Counted from the first letter of the stretch, positions 21,772 to 31,385 are shown. The stretch: DNA of 64,000 nt from Paenibacillus methanolicus (GCF_008124765.1 NZ_VNHS01000001.1:744001-808000); one strand, 5' to 3'. Translations and numbers: made by a program. Notes: generated from the letters alone by a model not told the origin.

Positions 21772-22578
21772 CTATCGATATCTCTCCATCCAGTACACCG
21801 CGAAATCCACGAGCGACCGGACGGGCATCAGCTTGGCGACGGCATCTCCGATTTCGCGCTTCGACACCTCGTCGCGCTCTTGCTCGAACGCATGCCCGAT
21901 CGCTTCGAAATCCTCGGTTGACAGCGCGATATCATGAAACGTCCGCCACTCCCGTATGCCGTCCACGAACACGGGGGCTCCGTTCGTTTGGAACGATTTG
22001 CTGCCGTAACGGGCGCGGTATTCCGCCAAGTGCAGCGTTGTATTGCGATCATGACCGGTTCCAAGCATCAGTATGCGCGCGTCGTCTTCATATAACTTAG
22101 CCAACGGCGATCGCTCGCCCAGCCCGTCGTCAAACGGATGCTCGCCGGTGTACCATTCCGCTTTCGGCCCGCGCGCGCAGAACGAAACTTGCGGATGCCC
22201 GCTTCGCAGCGTACCCGCTTGCTTGCGGAACGTCTCCGCCACCGCGCCGATGCCGAACGTTGGCGTTAGATCCCGATCGAACGCCGGCATATTCGCCCTG
22301 ATGTCCGCCCACCATTCCTTCGGAACCGGCGGATTCTCCCACCGTTCCGGATCGGAGAGATCGCCGCTGTGCGCGGGCATGACGACCGTCCCGCCGTCCC
22401 CTGCCGCCGACTCGACGCCTAGAAGCACGGCAGGCGCGCCTCCGATCAGGAAGCGGTTGAACGCCTTCAACGACGAATGAACGATCAACGTATCGCCTTC
22501 GCGTACGCCAAGCATCCGCAGCGCCTCCGCGATCGACGACGCGCTAAGCGGGGCTTTATATTCATCGAATGTCATCAA
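21772..22578 (-). CDS. AAC(3)-family aminoglycoside N-acetyltransferase
   Basis: 268 residues. Family motifs: 'GVREGDTLIVHSSLKAF' (residues about 24-40), 'GTVVMPAHSGDLSDPERW' with a PxFT-like turn, 'FDRDLTPTFGIGAVAETFR', 'RSGHPQVSFCARG' and 'ILMLGTGHDRNTTLHLAEY' (catalytic His region). The enzyme acetylates the 3-amino group of 2-deoxystreptamine drugs with acetyl-CoA. Many chromosomal Bacillales copies are of unknown or YokD type and may not give resistance. The TTG at 22578 has AAGGAG 9 bp upstream; ATG 22575 is the next codon. It is a single gene. Confidence 0.92.
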   Translation of the reverse strand: MMTFDEYKAPLSASSIAEALRMLGVREGDTLIVHSSLKAFNRFLIGGAPAVLLGVESAAGDGGTVVMPAHSGDLSDPERWENPPVPKEWWADIRANMPAFDRDLTPTFGIGAVAETFRKQAGTLRSGHPQVSFCARGPKAEWYTGEHPFDDGLGERSPLAKLYEDDARILMLGTGHDRNTTLHLAEYRARYGSKSFQTNGAPVFVDGIREWRTFHDIALSTEDFEAIGHAFEQERDEVSKREIGDAVAKLMPVRSLVDFAVYWMERYR

Positions 22579-22646
22579 CGAAATCTTCTCCTTCTATGGC
22601 ATACAAGCATGTTTCTCTCCACCATATAACGGAGAAAGGAAAACCG

Positions 22647-23609
22647 TCAACTTGCCGAACCGCTCTTCTTGCGTTCGAATCCGTACGCGAGCAGCTTCTG
22701 CGCGTCCAGCCACACCTGATCGGACTGGGACTTAAGCACGACGGCGATGTAACTGCCGCTTCCTCGCTTGGCGGAGGCGACGAGACAGTAGCCCGCTTCG
22801 GCGGTGTAGCCTGTCTTCATGCCGTCCGCGCCGTGAAAATAATAGCCGCTGTCCGGCTGAAGCAGCTTGTTCCGATTCACGAACGTCTGCGGCTCGTCTG
22901 CTTGTCCGGCGCGATATTCGTTCTCGGCGACAATCTCGCGAAGCAGGGCGTTCCCTCTCGCTTTGCGCGCGATGATGGCCAGGTCTGCAGCCGTAGTGTA
23001 ATGCTGGGCGTGATGAAGCCCGTGCGAATTGACGAAATGCGAATCGTCCGCGCCGAGCGCTGCCGCCCGATCGTTCATCATGCCGGCGAAATACGCTTGG
23101 CTGTCCGTCCGCGTCAACGCTCGACCCGCATCGCGCTCGGCCGCATATCGGGCCAAGGTCCGCGCGGCATCGTTACCCGAAGGAAGCATCATGGCGGCGA
23201 TCAAGTCCCGTACGGTCATGCGGTCCCCTTGTTTCAAGCCGGCCGTGCTCTCGTCGGGCAGCCGGCTGACCGCTTCATCGCCGATCGTGACCGACTCGTT
23301 CGGGTCGTGTCGCTCGAGAACGATTAAGGCGGTAAGTAATTTCGTCGTGCTGGCCGGATAGAGCCGTTCATGCTCGTTCTTGGCATACAAGACGACGCCT
23401 GTCCGTTCGTCGACCAAGACGGCCGCTTCGCTATTCAACTGACCGACGTAGGCGCCGCGGCCCGCTCCGCCCGCCATGGCATCCGTCAGCTTGGCGATAA
23501 CGCGAGGCGCCTTCGCCTGCAGGGCGTCCCAATGCGAGATCAGGTAGAAGCCGGCGGCGGCAGCGAGCAGCGCGGCGACCGGTTTTCTCCATTTTCTCAT
23601 CCGATTCAT
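22647..23609 (-). CDS. D-alanyl-D-alanine carboxypeptidase (peptidase S11)
   Basis: 320 residues. An N-terminal hydrophobic segment (about 9-27) serves as signal or anchor. Penicillin-binding motifs are complete: S87-T-T-K90 (ASTTK), S144-G-N146 (PSGN) and K265-T-G267 (MKTGYT). It removes the terminal D-Ala from wall peptides outside the membrane. At 320 residues it lacks the C-terminal beta domain and amphipathic anchor of full DacA, so it is closer to DacF/DacB-like or short S11 enzymes. Single gene. A leader with a terminator-like hairpin at 23749-23794 may control it. Confidence 0.92.
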   Translation of the reverse strand: MNRMRKWRKPVAALLAAAAGFYLISHWDALQAKAPRVIAKLTDAMAGGAGRGAYVGQLNSEAAVLVDERTGVVLYAKNEHERLYPASTTKLLTALIVLERHDPNESVTIGDEAVSRLPDESTAGLKQGDRMTVRDLIAAMMLPSGNDAARTLARYAAERDAGRALTRTDSQAYFAGMMNDRAAALGADDSHFVNSHGLHHAQHYTTAADLAIIARKARGNALLREIVAENEYRAGQADEPQTFVNRNKLLQPDSGYYFHGADGMKTGYTAEAGYCLVASAKRGSGSYIAVVLKSQSDQVWLDAQKLLAYGFERKKSGSAS

Positions 23610-23748
23610 GAACGACCTTCCTCCTATTCCGCTTCGTTCTAACGCGATCGAACCGCTCTAAGCGTCAAGTCCGCTTCTTCCTATGCGGTAAGACGATTTA
23701 CAAGCCGCGAAAGTTGCACCGGAATCGTCTGCGTCGCTGGCGAGCATG

Positions 23749-23794
23749 TCAAAAAAGACAGGCGACGTACGCGAAGCGCGCGCCAACCTGTCTT
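23749..23794 (-). terminator. Orphan minus-strand terminator upstream of the carboxypeptidase
   Basis: On the minus strand AAGACAGG and CCTGTCTT form a stem closed by a GC-rich inner part and followed by TTTTTT. No minus-strand gene lies upstream; it sits 140 bp before the carboxypeptidase start. It is either a leader attenuator or the end of a small RNA starting near 23900. Confidence 0.55.
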
Positions 23795-23910
23795 ACTGCC
23801 AAACCGTATAACTAGCCAAGAGATACGTCTGCCGTCGCTTGACAGCCAAGGAGCATCAATGACACGATAAGCCTGCACCGTTCAATTCTATGTGATGGAG
23901 AGTGATTCCC

Positions 23911-24312
23911 TTGTCAACTGCTAGCTCCGCTTGCGAGATGAAAGCCATCGTCCCTATTTTGCGCATTTTCGATATCCCGAAGGCAATCGAGTTCTACTGC
24001 GAATATCTCGGATTCCAGAAAGACTGGGAGCACCGCTTCGAGGAGAACTTCCCGCTCTACATGCAAGTATCGCGTGACGGACTTGCCTTGCATCTATCCG
24101 AGCACCACGGCGATGCGACGCCGGGATCGGCGATCATCGTGCATGTGAACGGCATTCGCGCTTTCCACGGCCAGCTGCATGCCTCGAATTACCGCTTTGC
24201 CAAGCCGGGCTTGGAGGAGACGCCTTGGGGGAGCTTGGACGTGACGGTTACCGATCCGTTCGGCAACCGAATCGTATTCAGCCAGCCGGCAGCCACGTCG
24301 GAAGCTAACTAG
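23911..24312 (+). CDS. Glyoxalase-fold protein, bleomycin-resistance type
   Basis: 133 residues from TTG 23911, with TGGAGAG 8 bp upstream. 'VPILRIFDIPKAIEFYCEYL' then 'GF' and 'VTVTDPFGNRIVF' are the two beta-alpha-beta-beta-beta modules of the VOC superfamily. 'LALHLSEHHGDATPGSA' matches the Ble-like branch, which binds bleomycin-type drugs without catalysis; other branch members are dioxygenases or lyases. Single gene, ending 10 bp before the convergent hydrolase gene. The ligand is unknown. Confidence 0.85.
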   Translation: MSTASSACEMKAIVPILRIFDIPKAIEFYCEYLGFQKDWEHRFEENFPLYMQVSRDGLALHLSEHHGDATPGSAIIVHVNGIRAFHGQLHASNYRFAKPGLEETPWGSLDVTVTDPFGNRIVFSQPAATSEAN

Positions 24313-24322
24313 CAGCTAGATT

Positions 24323-25315
24323 TCACCCCATGACCGGCAGTACATGCTCGAACAGCAGCTTCTTCGCATAGATCGCTTCGCTCTTGTCCGTCGGTTCCTT
24401 CCGCAGCGCCGCGACGAGTTCAAGCTCCGGTACGACGAATATGTACTGCCCGCCGTATCCTTTCGCAAAATAACAATCGATATGGCCGTTATGCGCTTGC
24501 GGCGATACCCACCAATGATAGCCGTAGGCGCCGAAGATCGGGGGCTCGTAATGGCTGAAGCCTTTGTGATGCGTCTGGAGCGATTCGCGTACCCAAGACT
24601 CGGGCACGACCTGTTCGCCTGCCCAGCGGCCTCCGTTCAAATACAGCAGCCCGAATCTCGCCATGTCCCGGCTCGTCAGGTGCATGCCGGCCCCGCCTTC
24701 GTGCACGCCGCCCGATTCGTTCCATCTTGGCTTGCGAAAGCCGAGCTTGCGGAAGAGATGAAGATCGGCATATTCGTAGACGCTCATACCTGTTGCCTTA
24801 CTTAATATCGCGGACAAGAGATGCGACCCGCCCGAGTTGTACGTGAACACCTCGCCGGGCACATGGCCGATCGGACGCTCCCATACATATTGAACCCAAT
24901 CCCCGGTACGCTTCATCGCCCAGTATGGTTTGTCGAATTCCGGCCAGTCGAAACCCGGCGTCATAGTCAACAGATGCCGAATGCGGATATCCCGCTTCCG
25001 CGGATCGTCATCCGCGAGCCGGATGTCTTCGAAATAATCGAGCGCCGCGTCGTCCAGGCTGCCGATCTCTCCGCGCGCCAGCGCGATGCCGATCAGCGCC
25101 GAGAGGACGCTCTTCGTGCAGGAGTAGATCGCGCCCAGGCGGTCTTGGCCGCTCTCGTGAACATCGAGCGCGAGCTGGCCGTCCTTCACGACGACGACGT
25201 CTTTGATTTTCCATGCCGCGCATGCGGCTTGCAGGTCTTCAAGCCGACGGCCGGCGAAGCCGAAGGCATCGGGACGCGCTTCGGCTTGGAGCGGATCGGT
25301 TAGCGTCGATTGCAT
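24323..25315 (-). CDS. Serine beta-lactamase-like hydrolase (class C fold)
   Basis: 330 residues from ATG at 25315 with AAGGAG 9 bp upstream. Motifs: S-x-x-K in 'IYSCTKSVLSALIGIAL' (about residues 69-85), Y-x-N in 'VFTYNSGGSHLLSAIL', and 'GYGGQYIFVVPE' near the C-terminus in place of KTG. No signal peptide, so it is cytoplasmic. Such proteins (EstB, 6-aminohexanoate hydrolase relatives) are esterases, amidases or D-amino-acid peptidases, not true beta-lactamases. Substrate unknown. Confidence 0.88.
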   Translation of the reverse strand: MQSTLTDPLQAEARPDAFGFAGRRLEDLQAACAAWKIKDVVVVKDGQLALDVHESGQDRLGAIYSCTKSVLSALIGIALARGEIGSLDDAALDYFEDIRLADDDPRKRDIRIRHLLTMTPGFDWPEFDKPYWAMKRTGDWVQYVWERPIGHVPGEVFTYNSGGSHLLSAILSKATGMSVYEYADLHLFRKLGFRKPRWNESGGVHEGGAGMHLTSRDMARFGLLYLNGGRWAGEQVVPESWVRESLQTHHKGFSHYEPPIFGAYGYHWWVSPQAHNGHIDCYFAKGYGGQYIFVVPELELVAALRKEPTDKSEAIYAKKLLFEHVLPVMG

Positions 25316-25435
25316 CGTTATCAGCTCCTTGTGCCGGTTTTGCTTATCTTTTACCACCGCTGCCTATATCATGAACACGGCCGTCGTTCCCAGAAGAGCC
25401 TTCCGTCCGGTAGTCCACTGATCGGAGCGCTCCGA

Positions 25436-26527
25436 TCAGCCATGATTGCGGACGAACTCGCGAAGGAACGACGCCAACGCGGCGCAGGATTCCTCCGGAA
25501 CCGCATTATAGATCGAAGCCCGCAAGCCGCCGACGCTCCGGTGTCCGGCTAGTCCCTCGAAGCCGTTCTTCTCCGCCTGCGCTAGGAACGACGCCTCCAG
25601 CCGCTCATCCGTCAGCTTCCACGTGATATTCATCATCGACCGATTCTCTGCGGCGGCTATCCCTTCATAGAAACCCCCGCTAGCGTCGATCGCGTCGTAC
25701 AGCAGGCAGGCTTTCCGCGCGTTCCGCTCGCCGAGAACCTCGGAGCTTCCCTGGTTCCGCGTCCATTCCAGCATGAGCTTCATCATCCATATCGCGTGAA
25801 CGGGCGGCGTGTTATAGAGCGAATCGTGCTGGGCGAACGTATCGTATCGGAAAATATGCGGGATGTCGGCCTTGGCGCTGCGTTCGATTAGATCCCGGCG
25901 TATGATGACGGCCGTCACGCCGGCCGGACCGAGGTTCTTCTGCGCCGACGCATAGATTAAGCCGAAGCGCGCGTAATCGAAAGGCCTGCTCAGGATATCG
26001 CTCGTCATGTCGCCGATGAGCGGCACGTTCGCGGATACGTCGGGCAGTTCGCGCAGCTGCGTGCCTTCGATCGTATTGTTGGTCGTCATGTGCAAATAAG
26101 CCGCGTGCTCCGCGAGCTGAATGTCCGCAAGCTTCGGAATCGCGCGCCAGCCCGTCTGCTTGGACGAGGCGGCGGCGACGGCAGCGCCTGCTCGCATTGC
26201 TTCTAGATATGCCTTCTCGGCGAAGCTTCCGCTCAGCACATAGTTGCCCGGCGCCTCCGCGGACGCGAGATTCATCGGAATGAACCCGAACTGCGCGCTC
26301 GCCCCGCCGGCCATGAATAGCGCCTCGTAGCGGTCATCGAGCCCAAGCAGCCCCAGAAGCAGTTCTCTCGTCTCCTCGACCATGCGTTCCACTTCCGGCG
26401 AGCGGTGCGACATCTCCATGAGGGACATTCCCCGATTTCCGTATTCGACTGCTTCTTCGCGCGCTTGCGTAAGCACCTCCAGCGGCAGCGCCGCCGGTCC
26501 CGGATTGAAATTATGCCGTCTGTTCAT
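25436..26527 (-). CDS. serC: Phosphoserine aminotransferase
   Basis: 363 residues from ATG at 26527, preceded by GGCGGAG. 'RHNFNPGPAALPLEVL' at the start, 'MSLMEMSHRSPEVERMV', 'FMAGGASAQF' and the PLP-binding K197 in 'YASAQKNLGPAGVT' are classic for SerC. It makes 3-phosphoserine from 3-phosphohydroxypyruvate and glutamate, the second step of serine synthesis. Length is normal (about 360). A T-box leader lies upstream at 26561-26785, so expression rises when a cognate tRNA, probably tRNA-Ser, is uncharged. Confidence 0.96.
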   Translation of the reverse strand: MNRRHNFNPGPAALPLEVLTQAREEAVEYGNRGMSLMEMSHRSPEVERMVEETRELLLGLLGLDDRYEALFMAGGASAQFGFIPMNLASAEAPGNYVLSGSFAEKAYLEAMRAGAAVAAASSKQTGWRAIPKLADIQLAEHAAYLHMTTNNTIEGTQLRELPDVSANVPLIGDMTSDILSRPFDYARFGLIYASAQKNLGPAGVTAVIIRRDLIERSAKADIPHIFRYDTFAQHDSLYNTPPVHAIWMMKLMLEWTRNQGSSEVLGERNARKACLLYDAIDASGGFYEGIAAAENRSMMNITWKLTDERLEASFLAQAEKNGFEGLAGHRSVGGLRASIYNAVPEESCAALASFLREFVRNHG

Positions 26528-26560
26528 CGTTCTTCTCCGCCTTTCGCGAGTCAATAGTTA

Positions 26561-26785
26561 AACTAAAGACGCTCCATCATCCCTGAATTGGGACGAGGAG
26601 CGTCTGCTCGCGGTGCCACCCAACTTGATCGGCTGCCGACTGTATCGGCGGGTCCGACCCGCTTTGGTCCGCTATAACGGGCGAAACCCGGTTCACTTAG
26701 GCTAACGGATGCGGCTAGCATCGCGCGCTTGACGAGAACGCCTCCGAGTTGGATGCTCTTCATAGGCGTTATGACGGTGTAAAGT
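26561..26785 (-). promoter_or_regulatory. T-box leader of serC
   Basis: On the minus strand the T-box core GGGTGGCACCGCG (+ strand about 26609-26621) precedes a terminator stem GACGCTCC / GGAGCGTC (26568-26575, 26597-26604) with a T-rich tail ending near 26561. Several stems lie upstream, as in T-box stem I. The specifier codon was not resolved; a serine codon is expected from the downstream gene. Confidence 0.88.
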
Positions 26786-26906
26786 TAATCCTGATTATAC
26801 TCGTCGCAGATTCAATGTCAATCCGCTGTTGGGTAATCGTGGTACAATGGACGAGTATGGCCATCTTGAACTACGCTGCTTTATGCAGAAGGAGGCTTTC
26901 GATTAC

Positions 26907-27692
26907 ATGGCACTCATGCAATGCGACTTTTATTCCGAGACGCTGGGCGTATCCGTCTCGATGAACGTCATCCTGCCGCAGCGGACGACAACGCAGATCG
27001 GCATGGCATCCGCCAGCTCAGGCGAGGCGCGCCATCCGGTGCTGTATTTGCTCCACGGCTTGTCCGACGATCATACGATCTGGCTGCGCCGCACCTCGAT
27101 CGAGCGATACGTCGCCTCGCTCGGCATCGCCGTGGTCATGCCGGCCGTCGGCCGCAGCTTCTACGCGAACATGAAGCAGGGCTACAATTACTGGGATTTC
27201 ATAAGCGAAGAACTGCCGGCGCTAGCCCGCTCCTTCTTCCCGATCTCGGATAAGCGAGAAGACAATTTCGCGGCCGGGTTGTCGATGGGCGGCTACGGCG
27301 CGTTCAAGCTTGCGCTGTCGCATCCGGATCGGTTCACGGCGGCCGCAAGTTTGTCCGGCGCGCTCGACGCCCGCTTCTTCATCGAGCAGAACAAAGAAGA
27401 AGCCTCGCGCATCTTCGGCAGCGCGAGCGACTTTAACGGCAGCGGGAACGACCTCTTCGAACTAGCCAAACAGCGCGCGGCCGAAGGAAACGACCGTCTC
27501 CCGTTGCTGTACCAGTGCTGCGGGACGGAAGATTTCCTCTACGACGACAATGCGCGGTTTCGCGACGAGGCGCTGGAGCTTGGACTGCCGCTCACCTATG
27601 AAGAAGGACCGGGCGAGCATGAGTGGGGCTACTGGGACCGTCAAATCCAGCGCGTGCTGAACTGGCTTCCGCTGACCAAGAAAGAGTCTTAA
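26907..27692 (+). CDS. Esterase of the tributyrin esterase / esterase D family
   Basis: 261 residues from ATG 26907 with GGAGG 11 bp before it. '[20 protein letters not shown]' is the oxyanion-hole region, '[17 protein letters not shown]' contains the nucleophile Ser of G-x-S-x-G, and Asp ([10 protein letters not shown]) and His ([12 protein letters not shown]) complete the triad. Enzymes of this family hydrolyse short-chain esters and, in some species, S-formylglutathione or feruloyl esters. Cytoplasmic, no signal peptide. Divergent from serC and monocistronic; terminator at 27755-27794. Confidence 0.92.
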   Translation: MALMQCDFYSETLGVSVSMNVILPQRTTTQIGMASASSGEARHPVLYLLHGLSDDHTIWLRRTSIERYVASLGIAVVMPAVGRSFYANMKQGYNYWDFISEELPALARSFFPISDKREDNFAAGLSMGGYGAFKLALSHPDRFTAAASLSGALDARFFIEQNKEEASRIFGSASDFNGSGNDLFELAKQRAAEGNDRLPLLYQCCGTEDFLYDDNARFRDEALELGLPLTYEEGPGEHEWGYWDRQIQRVLNWLPLTKKES

Positions 27693-27754
27693 GGAACTGC
27701 TTAAATCAAGGAAGAGGTACAGAATAAAGGGTGCAACCTAGCCTATGCAAAATT

Positions 27755-27794
27755 GGCCGCCAAGCGATGACGCTTGCGCGGCCTTTGTTTTTTG
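27755..27794 (+). terminator. Intrinsic terminator
   Basis: GGCCGC-CAAGCG pairs with CGCTTG-CGCGGCC, followed by TTTGTTTTTT. It ends the esterase gene. Confidence 0.8.
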
Positions 27795-27869
27795 CGATTC
27801 GACTGGAAATCTGCTTTGCGATCATCTAGCAATTGTCGATCCTTCGTGCCCGATTGGTCCGGCGCCTGC

Positions 27870-29180
27870 CTACACCGGCGGAGAGCTCGTAATGACGACC
27901 GAAGACGGGAAGCTTCCCGAAGGCACGATCGCGACCGGTTGCTGACTCTGGACGTCGATGACCGCCACATAACCGAACGAGAGCAGCGGGACGTACACTT
28001 TCGACCCGTCGCTGGACACCGTCATCCCATTGGCGCTGCTGCCGCTGGGCAATTCGATGCTCGTCAGCACCTCCTGTCGGGCCGTGTTGATGACCGTAAT
28101 CTCGTCCCCTTCGCGGTTCGCCACATACGCCAAGGAACCGTCGGGGGTAAAGACGATCGCATGCGGCTTGCTTCCAACGCCCGTATCGAGCCTGGCCGCC
28201 ACGCCGTGGCCTTCGGTATGGAGCACGAGCACGCCGTTATGGTGCACGTCCGTGATGTAGACGAGCTCGCCGCTGGGCGAGAACGCCACGGAGGAAGGCT
28301 GGCTCCCTTCCGATAAGCGGATAATCGTCCGGATGTCGCCGGAGTCCGCATCCAAGATGACGATTTTGGATGCGGCGGTCAGACAGACGTACACCTTGGC
28401 CCCGTCCGGCGAGATCGCGATCGCCGACGCGTCGCAAGATTCGGGCAGCGGCACCGCGTGCAGAATCGCGCCGCTCTCGGCATCGATAATATGAATCGCG
28501 TCCTCCAGCAGCGTCGAGACGAAGAGCCGGTCTCCGTCCGGCGTTAGCGCGATCGCATACGGCACCGCTTGGCGCGGGAACCGGATATCGGAGGCGGCAT
28601 CATACGAGAGCGAGCGCAGCCGCTTGACCGTGCGATCCCCTTGACACGTTACGAACACGGAGCCGCCGTCCGGGGCAGCCGCCATAAATCGCGGACGGCA
28701 TCCCTTTGGCAGCGCGATCGTCGCCAAGCGCGTATGCGTCGCGGTCTGGAGAACGGTTATCGTATGCTCGGCGTGATTGGCCACGTAGGCAAGCTGGTAG
28801 TCGTCCATGCGTACAAGACCCGTCTGGAGCAGATGCCGCTGCATATAGTCGCCGCCGGCGGATTGTTCCGCCACCGTGGCGGTCAGCTCCCCGGCGCCTG
28901 GACCGTCGGCCGTCAGCCGCACGCCGAAGTTGGACAGCGCCGCCGTGTCGAAGCTGCCCGCGAACACCGATCCGTCGCGTCCGCACGACGACAGGCGGAT
29001 GTACTTGCGGCTGGCGAACCGCAGCGCGCCGTAGCCGTCCGCGCCGCCGGGCAAGTCGGCCGTGTACAGCTCGACGCGGACCGCAGCGGACTGCAATCCC
29101 ATATTGGAGACCGACACGACGAGCTTCACCGTTCGCTGCTCGGTCCGATTGAACAATAGACCCGAATCCAATACCGGCAT
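27870..29180 (-). CDS. YVTN-type beta-propeller protein
   Basis: 436 residues from ATG at 29180, preceded by GGGGAGGGG. Residues 1-110 form an N-terminal beta domain. From about 125 there are seven blades of the YVTN/YncE kind, each with a 'LAYVANHAEHTITVLQTAT', 'RLFVSTLLEDAIHIIDAESG' or 'SLAYVANREGDEITVINTAR' pattern. Propellers of this type bind proteins or surfaces. No signal peptide is evident. Paenibacilli often place such proteins near spore genes, and the spoVA operon is next. Function unknown. Confidence 0.82.
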   Translation of the reverse strand: MPVLDSGLLFNRTEQRTVKLVVSVSNMGLQSAAVRVELYTADLPGGADGYGALRFASRKYIRLSSCGRDGSVFAGSFDTAALSNFGVRLTADGPGAGELTATVAEQSAGGDYMQRHLLQTGLVRMDDYQLAYVANHAEHTITVLQTATHTRLATIALPKGCRPRFMAAAPDGGSVFVTCQGDRTVKRLRSLSYDAASDIRFPRQAVPYAIALTPDGDRLFVSTLLEDAIHIIDAESGAILHAVPLPESCDASAIAISPDGAKVYVCLTAASKIVILDADSGDIRTIIRLSEGSQPSSVAFSPSGELVYITDVHHNGVLVLHTEGHGVAARLDTGVGSKPHAIVFTPDGSLAYVANREGDEITVINTARQEVLTSIELPSGSSANGMTVSSDGSKVYVPLLSFGYVAVIDVQSQQPVAIVPSGSFPSSVVITSSPPV

Positions 29181-29398
29181 GGACTGCCCCTCCCCTTTCA
29201 TGCTCCATCGTATGAGCGAAAGGAGAGCGCGAACCCGGCCTTTGGCCTTCCGATTCCCCGAATTCCTTCCGCGCAGCTGGCGCCGCCTGAACTCTATCTA
29301 TATGCGGCAACCTGTCCGAACATGTTAGACAAGAATCGGCTTGTCCGGTTGGAGCGTAATAGGGGTCGTAAACGCGTCAACATGTGCTAAATCAGCGC

Positions 29399-29427
29399 AA
29401 AAAAAGCTATCGCGTTGCGCGACAGCC
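29399..29427 (-). terminator. Intrinsic terminator of the spoVA operon
   Basis: On the minus strand GCTGTCGCG / CGCGATAGC followed by seven or more T, 66 bp after spoVAE. Confidence 0.8.
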
Positions 29428-29492
29428 GGTTGTTAATCTCCATTATGGATTCGCAATCTAGGGATAGGGTTGCTCCAAGCGCCATTGGCCGC

Positions 29493-29861
29493 TCAACCGC
29501 GCGGTCTGGCGACCAGCGCGGCCAGGAACGAGAATACGATCGCCGCGGTAATGCCGGCGCTCGTCAGCTCGAAGATCCCGGTAAGGATGCCGATCCATCC
29601 GTTATCCTGCAGCTCCTTCGTCGCGCCGTGGACGAGCGCGTTGCCGAAACTCGTGATCGGCACGGTCGCGCCGGCGCCGGCGAAATCGATGAACCGGTCG
29701 TATAGGCTGACGCCGCCGAACGAGATCCCGTCGAGCACCGCGCCGGCAATGACGAGAATCGTCATCGTATGAGCCGGCGTCAGCTTGCCGACATCCATCA
29801 TTAACTGGCCGATGACGCAGATCGCGCCTCCGACCAAGACGGCCCAGACGAAATCCATCAT
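29493..29861 (-). CDS. spoVAE: Stage V sporulation protein AE
   Basis: 122 residues from ATG at 29861 with GGAGG 9 bp upstream; overlaps the spoVAD stop by 4 bp. Four membrane segments, with '[20 protein letters not shown]' and '[19 protein letters not shown]' typical of SpoVAE (AEb type). It is part of the inner-membrane SpoVA channel of the spore, which takes up dipicolinic acid during sporulation and releases it in germination. Last gene of the operon. Confidence 0.95.
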   Translation of the reverse strand: MMDFVWAVLVGGAICVIGQLMMDVGKLTPAHTMTILVIAGAVLDGISFGGVSLYDRFIDFAGAGATVPITSFGNALVHGATKELQDNGWIGILTGIFELTSAGITAAIVFSFLAALVARPRG

Positions 29862-30880
29862 GTCGAGCCGCCTCCGTTCTCGATGGCGACCGCGTGTGCG
29901 ATGCACGGAATGCTCTCGCCTTGTTGAAAGGACAAGGGCGAGAACAGCGCGCCCGTCGCCACGACGAGTATCCGGTTCAGCGCGCCGCGCTTCAGCTGCT
30001 TGAGCAAATGGCCGTACGTCACGGTGGCCGAGCAGGCGCAGCCGCTGCCGCCCGAATTGACGAAGGTCTGCTTTGTCCGGTCGTAGATCATCAGTCCGCA
30101 ATCCTTGTACTCGGTTTCCCCGATCGGAAACCGATGTTTCTCGAACAAAGCATTCGCGATATCGTAGCCGACTTGGCCGAGATCTCCCGTGACGATCAGG
30201 TCATAGTAACCCGGGGTGATGCAAAAGTCGCGAAAATGCGCGCCGATCGTCTCGACGGCCGCCGGAGCCATCGCCGCTCCCATATTGAACGGATCGGTGA
30301 TGCCCATGTCGACGACCCGCCCGATGGTGGCGCGGGTCACGACGGGGCCTTCCCCCTGCGGCGCGACAATCGCGACGCCGGCACCCGTAACCGTATACTG
30401 CGCGGTGGGCGGTTTTTGCGACCCGTATTCGGTCGGATAGCGGAATTGCTTCTCGCTCGTGCAATTGTGGCTGCAGGTTCCGGCCATTACATATTTTGCC
30501 GAACCCGCGTTCACGATATGTGCGGCGAGCGCCAAACTTTCCATCGACGTCGAGCAGGCGCCGAACACGCCCAAATACGGGATGCCGAGCGTACGCGCGG
30601 CGAATCCGTTGCTGATCGTCTGATTCATCAGATCGCCGCCGATGTAGAATTGGATTTGTTCCTTCGTCAGATTCGCCCGCTCGATCGCGTGCGTCGCCGC
30701 GTCCTCGAGCAGCTTCTTCTCGGCTTGCTCCCAGCTCTTCTGACCAATCATGAGATCCCCGTGGCCGATATCGAATTCTTCCGCGAGCGGACCCTCGGAT
30801 TCGTCGGGTCCGACGACCGACGAGGCCGAAATGATGACGGGCTTGTTCTCGAATTGCCAGCTCTGATGCCCTTGCAGCAT
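29858..30880 (-). CDS. spoVAD: Stage V sporulation protein AD
   Basis: 340 residues with a thiolase-like fold: '[20 protein letters not shown]' near residues 102-121, '[20 protein letters not shown]', and '[13 protein letters not shown]'. SpoVAD is a cytoplasm-facing subunit that binds dipicolinic acid and is needed for its uptake into the forespore. Start ATG at 30880. It lies 7 bp after spoVAC and overlaps spoVAE by 4 bp, so translation is coupled. Confidence 0.96.
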   Translation of the reverse strand: MLQGHQSWQFENKPVIISASSVVGPDESEGPLAEEFDIGHGDLMIGQKSWEQAEKKLLEDAATHAIERANLTKEQIQFYIGGDLMNQTISNGFAARTLGIPYLGVFGACSTSMESLALAAHIVNAGSAKYVMAGTCSHNCTSEKQFRYPTEYGSQKPPTAQYTVTGAGVAIVAPQGEGPVVTRATIGRVVDMGITDPFNMGAAMAPAAVETIGAHFRDFCITPGYYDLIVTGDLGQVGYDIANALFEKHRFPIGETEYKDCGLMIYDRTKQTFVNSGGSGCACSATVTYGHLLKQLKRGALNRILVVATGALFSPLSFQQGESIPCIAHAVAIENGGGST

Positions 30881-30887
30881 GTGCCGT

Positions 30888-31370
30888 TCACCCCTTTATC
30901 CCGATTATCCAGTGGACGATGCCGACCGCGAACGCCGAGACGGTGCCGAATACGATGACCGAGCCGGCCAGTTTAAACATATTGCCGCCCGTGCCGAGCA
31001 CGAGTCCTTCGCTCTTGTGCTCGATGGCCGCGGAGCACAGCGAATTGGCGAATCCCGTTACCGGCACGGCGCTGCCCGCTCCCGCCCATTGCGCGATTTT
31101 GTCGTATACGCCGAAGGCGGTCAGGATTACGGAGAGCAGAATCAGCACGGCGACGGTCGGATTGCCCGCCGTCTGTTCCGTGAAGCCGAAGTAACGCTGG
31201 AATACCTTCATCAATGCCTCGCCGACGAAGCAGATCGCGCCGCCCGCAATGAACGCTCTCATACAATTGCGCGCGATCGGTCGCGTCGGTTCGATCGACT
31301 GGGCGAGCAGCTGGTAGTCGCGCTGGACCGGCGTCACCTTTTTCATTTTGCTTCTGGACGCAAAGCTCAT
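30888..31370 (-). CDS. spoVAC: Stage V sporulation protein AC
   Basis: 160 residues from ATG at 31370, behind AGGAGG. 'YQLLAQSIEPTRPIARNCMR' at the N-terminus, 'FIAGGAICFVGEALM' and 'WAGAGSAVPVTGFANSLCSA' are SpoVAC hallmarks, with several membrane helices. SpoVAC is the likely pore of the dipicolinic acid channel and opens on mechanical or osmotic stress. The gene is in the order 2Duf-AC-AD-AE. Confidence 0.96.
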   Translation of the reverse strand: MSFASRSKMKKVTPVQRDYQLLAQSIEPTRPIARNCMRAFIAGGAICFVGEALMKVFQRYFGFTEQTAGNPTVAVLILLSVILTAFGVYDKIAQWAGAGSAVPVTGFANSLCSAAIEHKSEGLVLGTGGNMFKLAGSVIVFGTVSAFAVGIVHWIIGIKG

Positions 31371-31385
31371 CTTACGTCCTCCTTT

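Noticed and set aside
26701-26720. Array box inside the serC leader (GCTAACGGATGCGGCTAG)
   Set aside because: Only the CTAACGG word matches; the GATAG part and hairpin are missing, and the sequence belongs to the T-box leader.
29894-30958. Plus-strand open frame of 354 codons opposite spoVAD
   Set aside because: Antisense shadow of spoVAD, with no ribosome site and Arg-rich translation.
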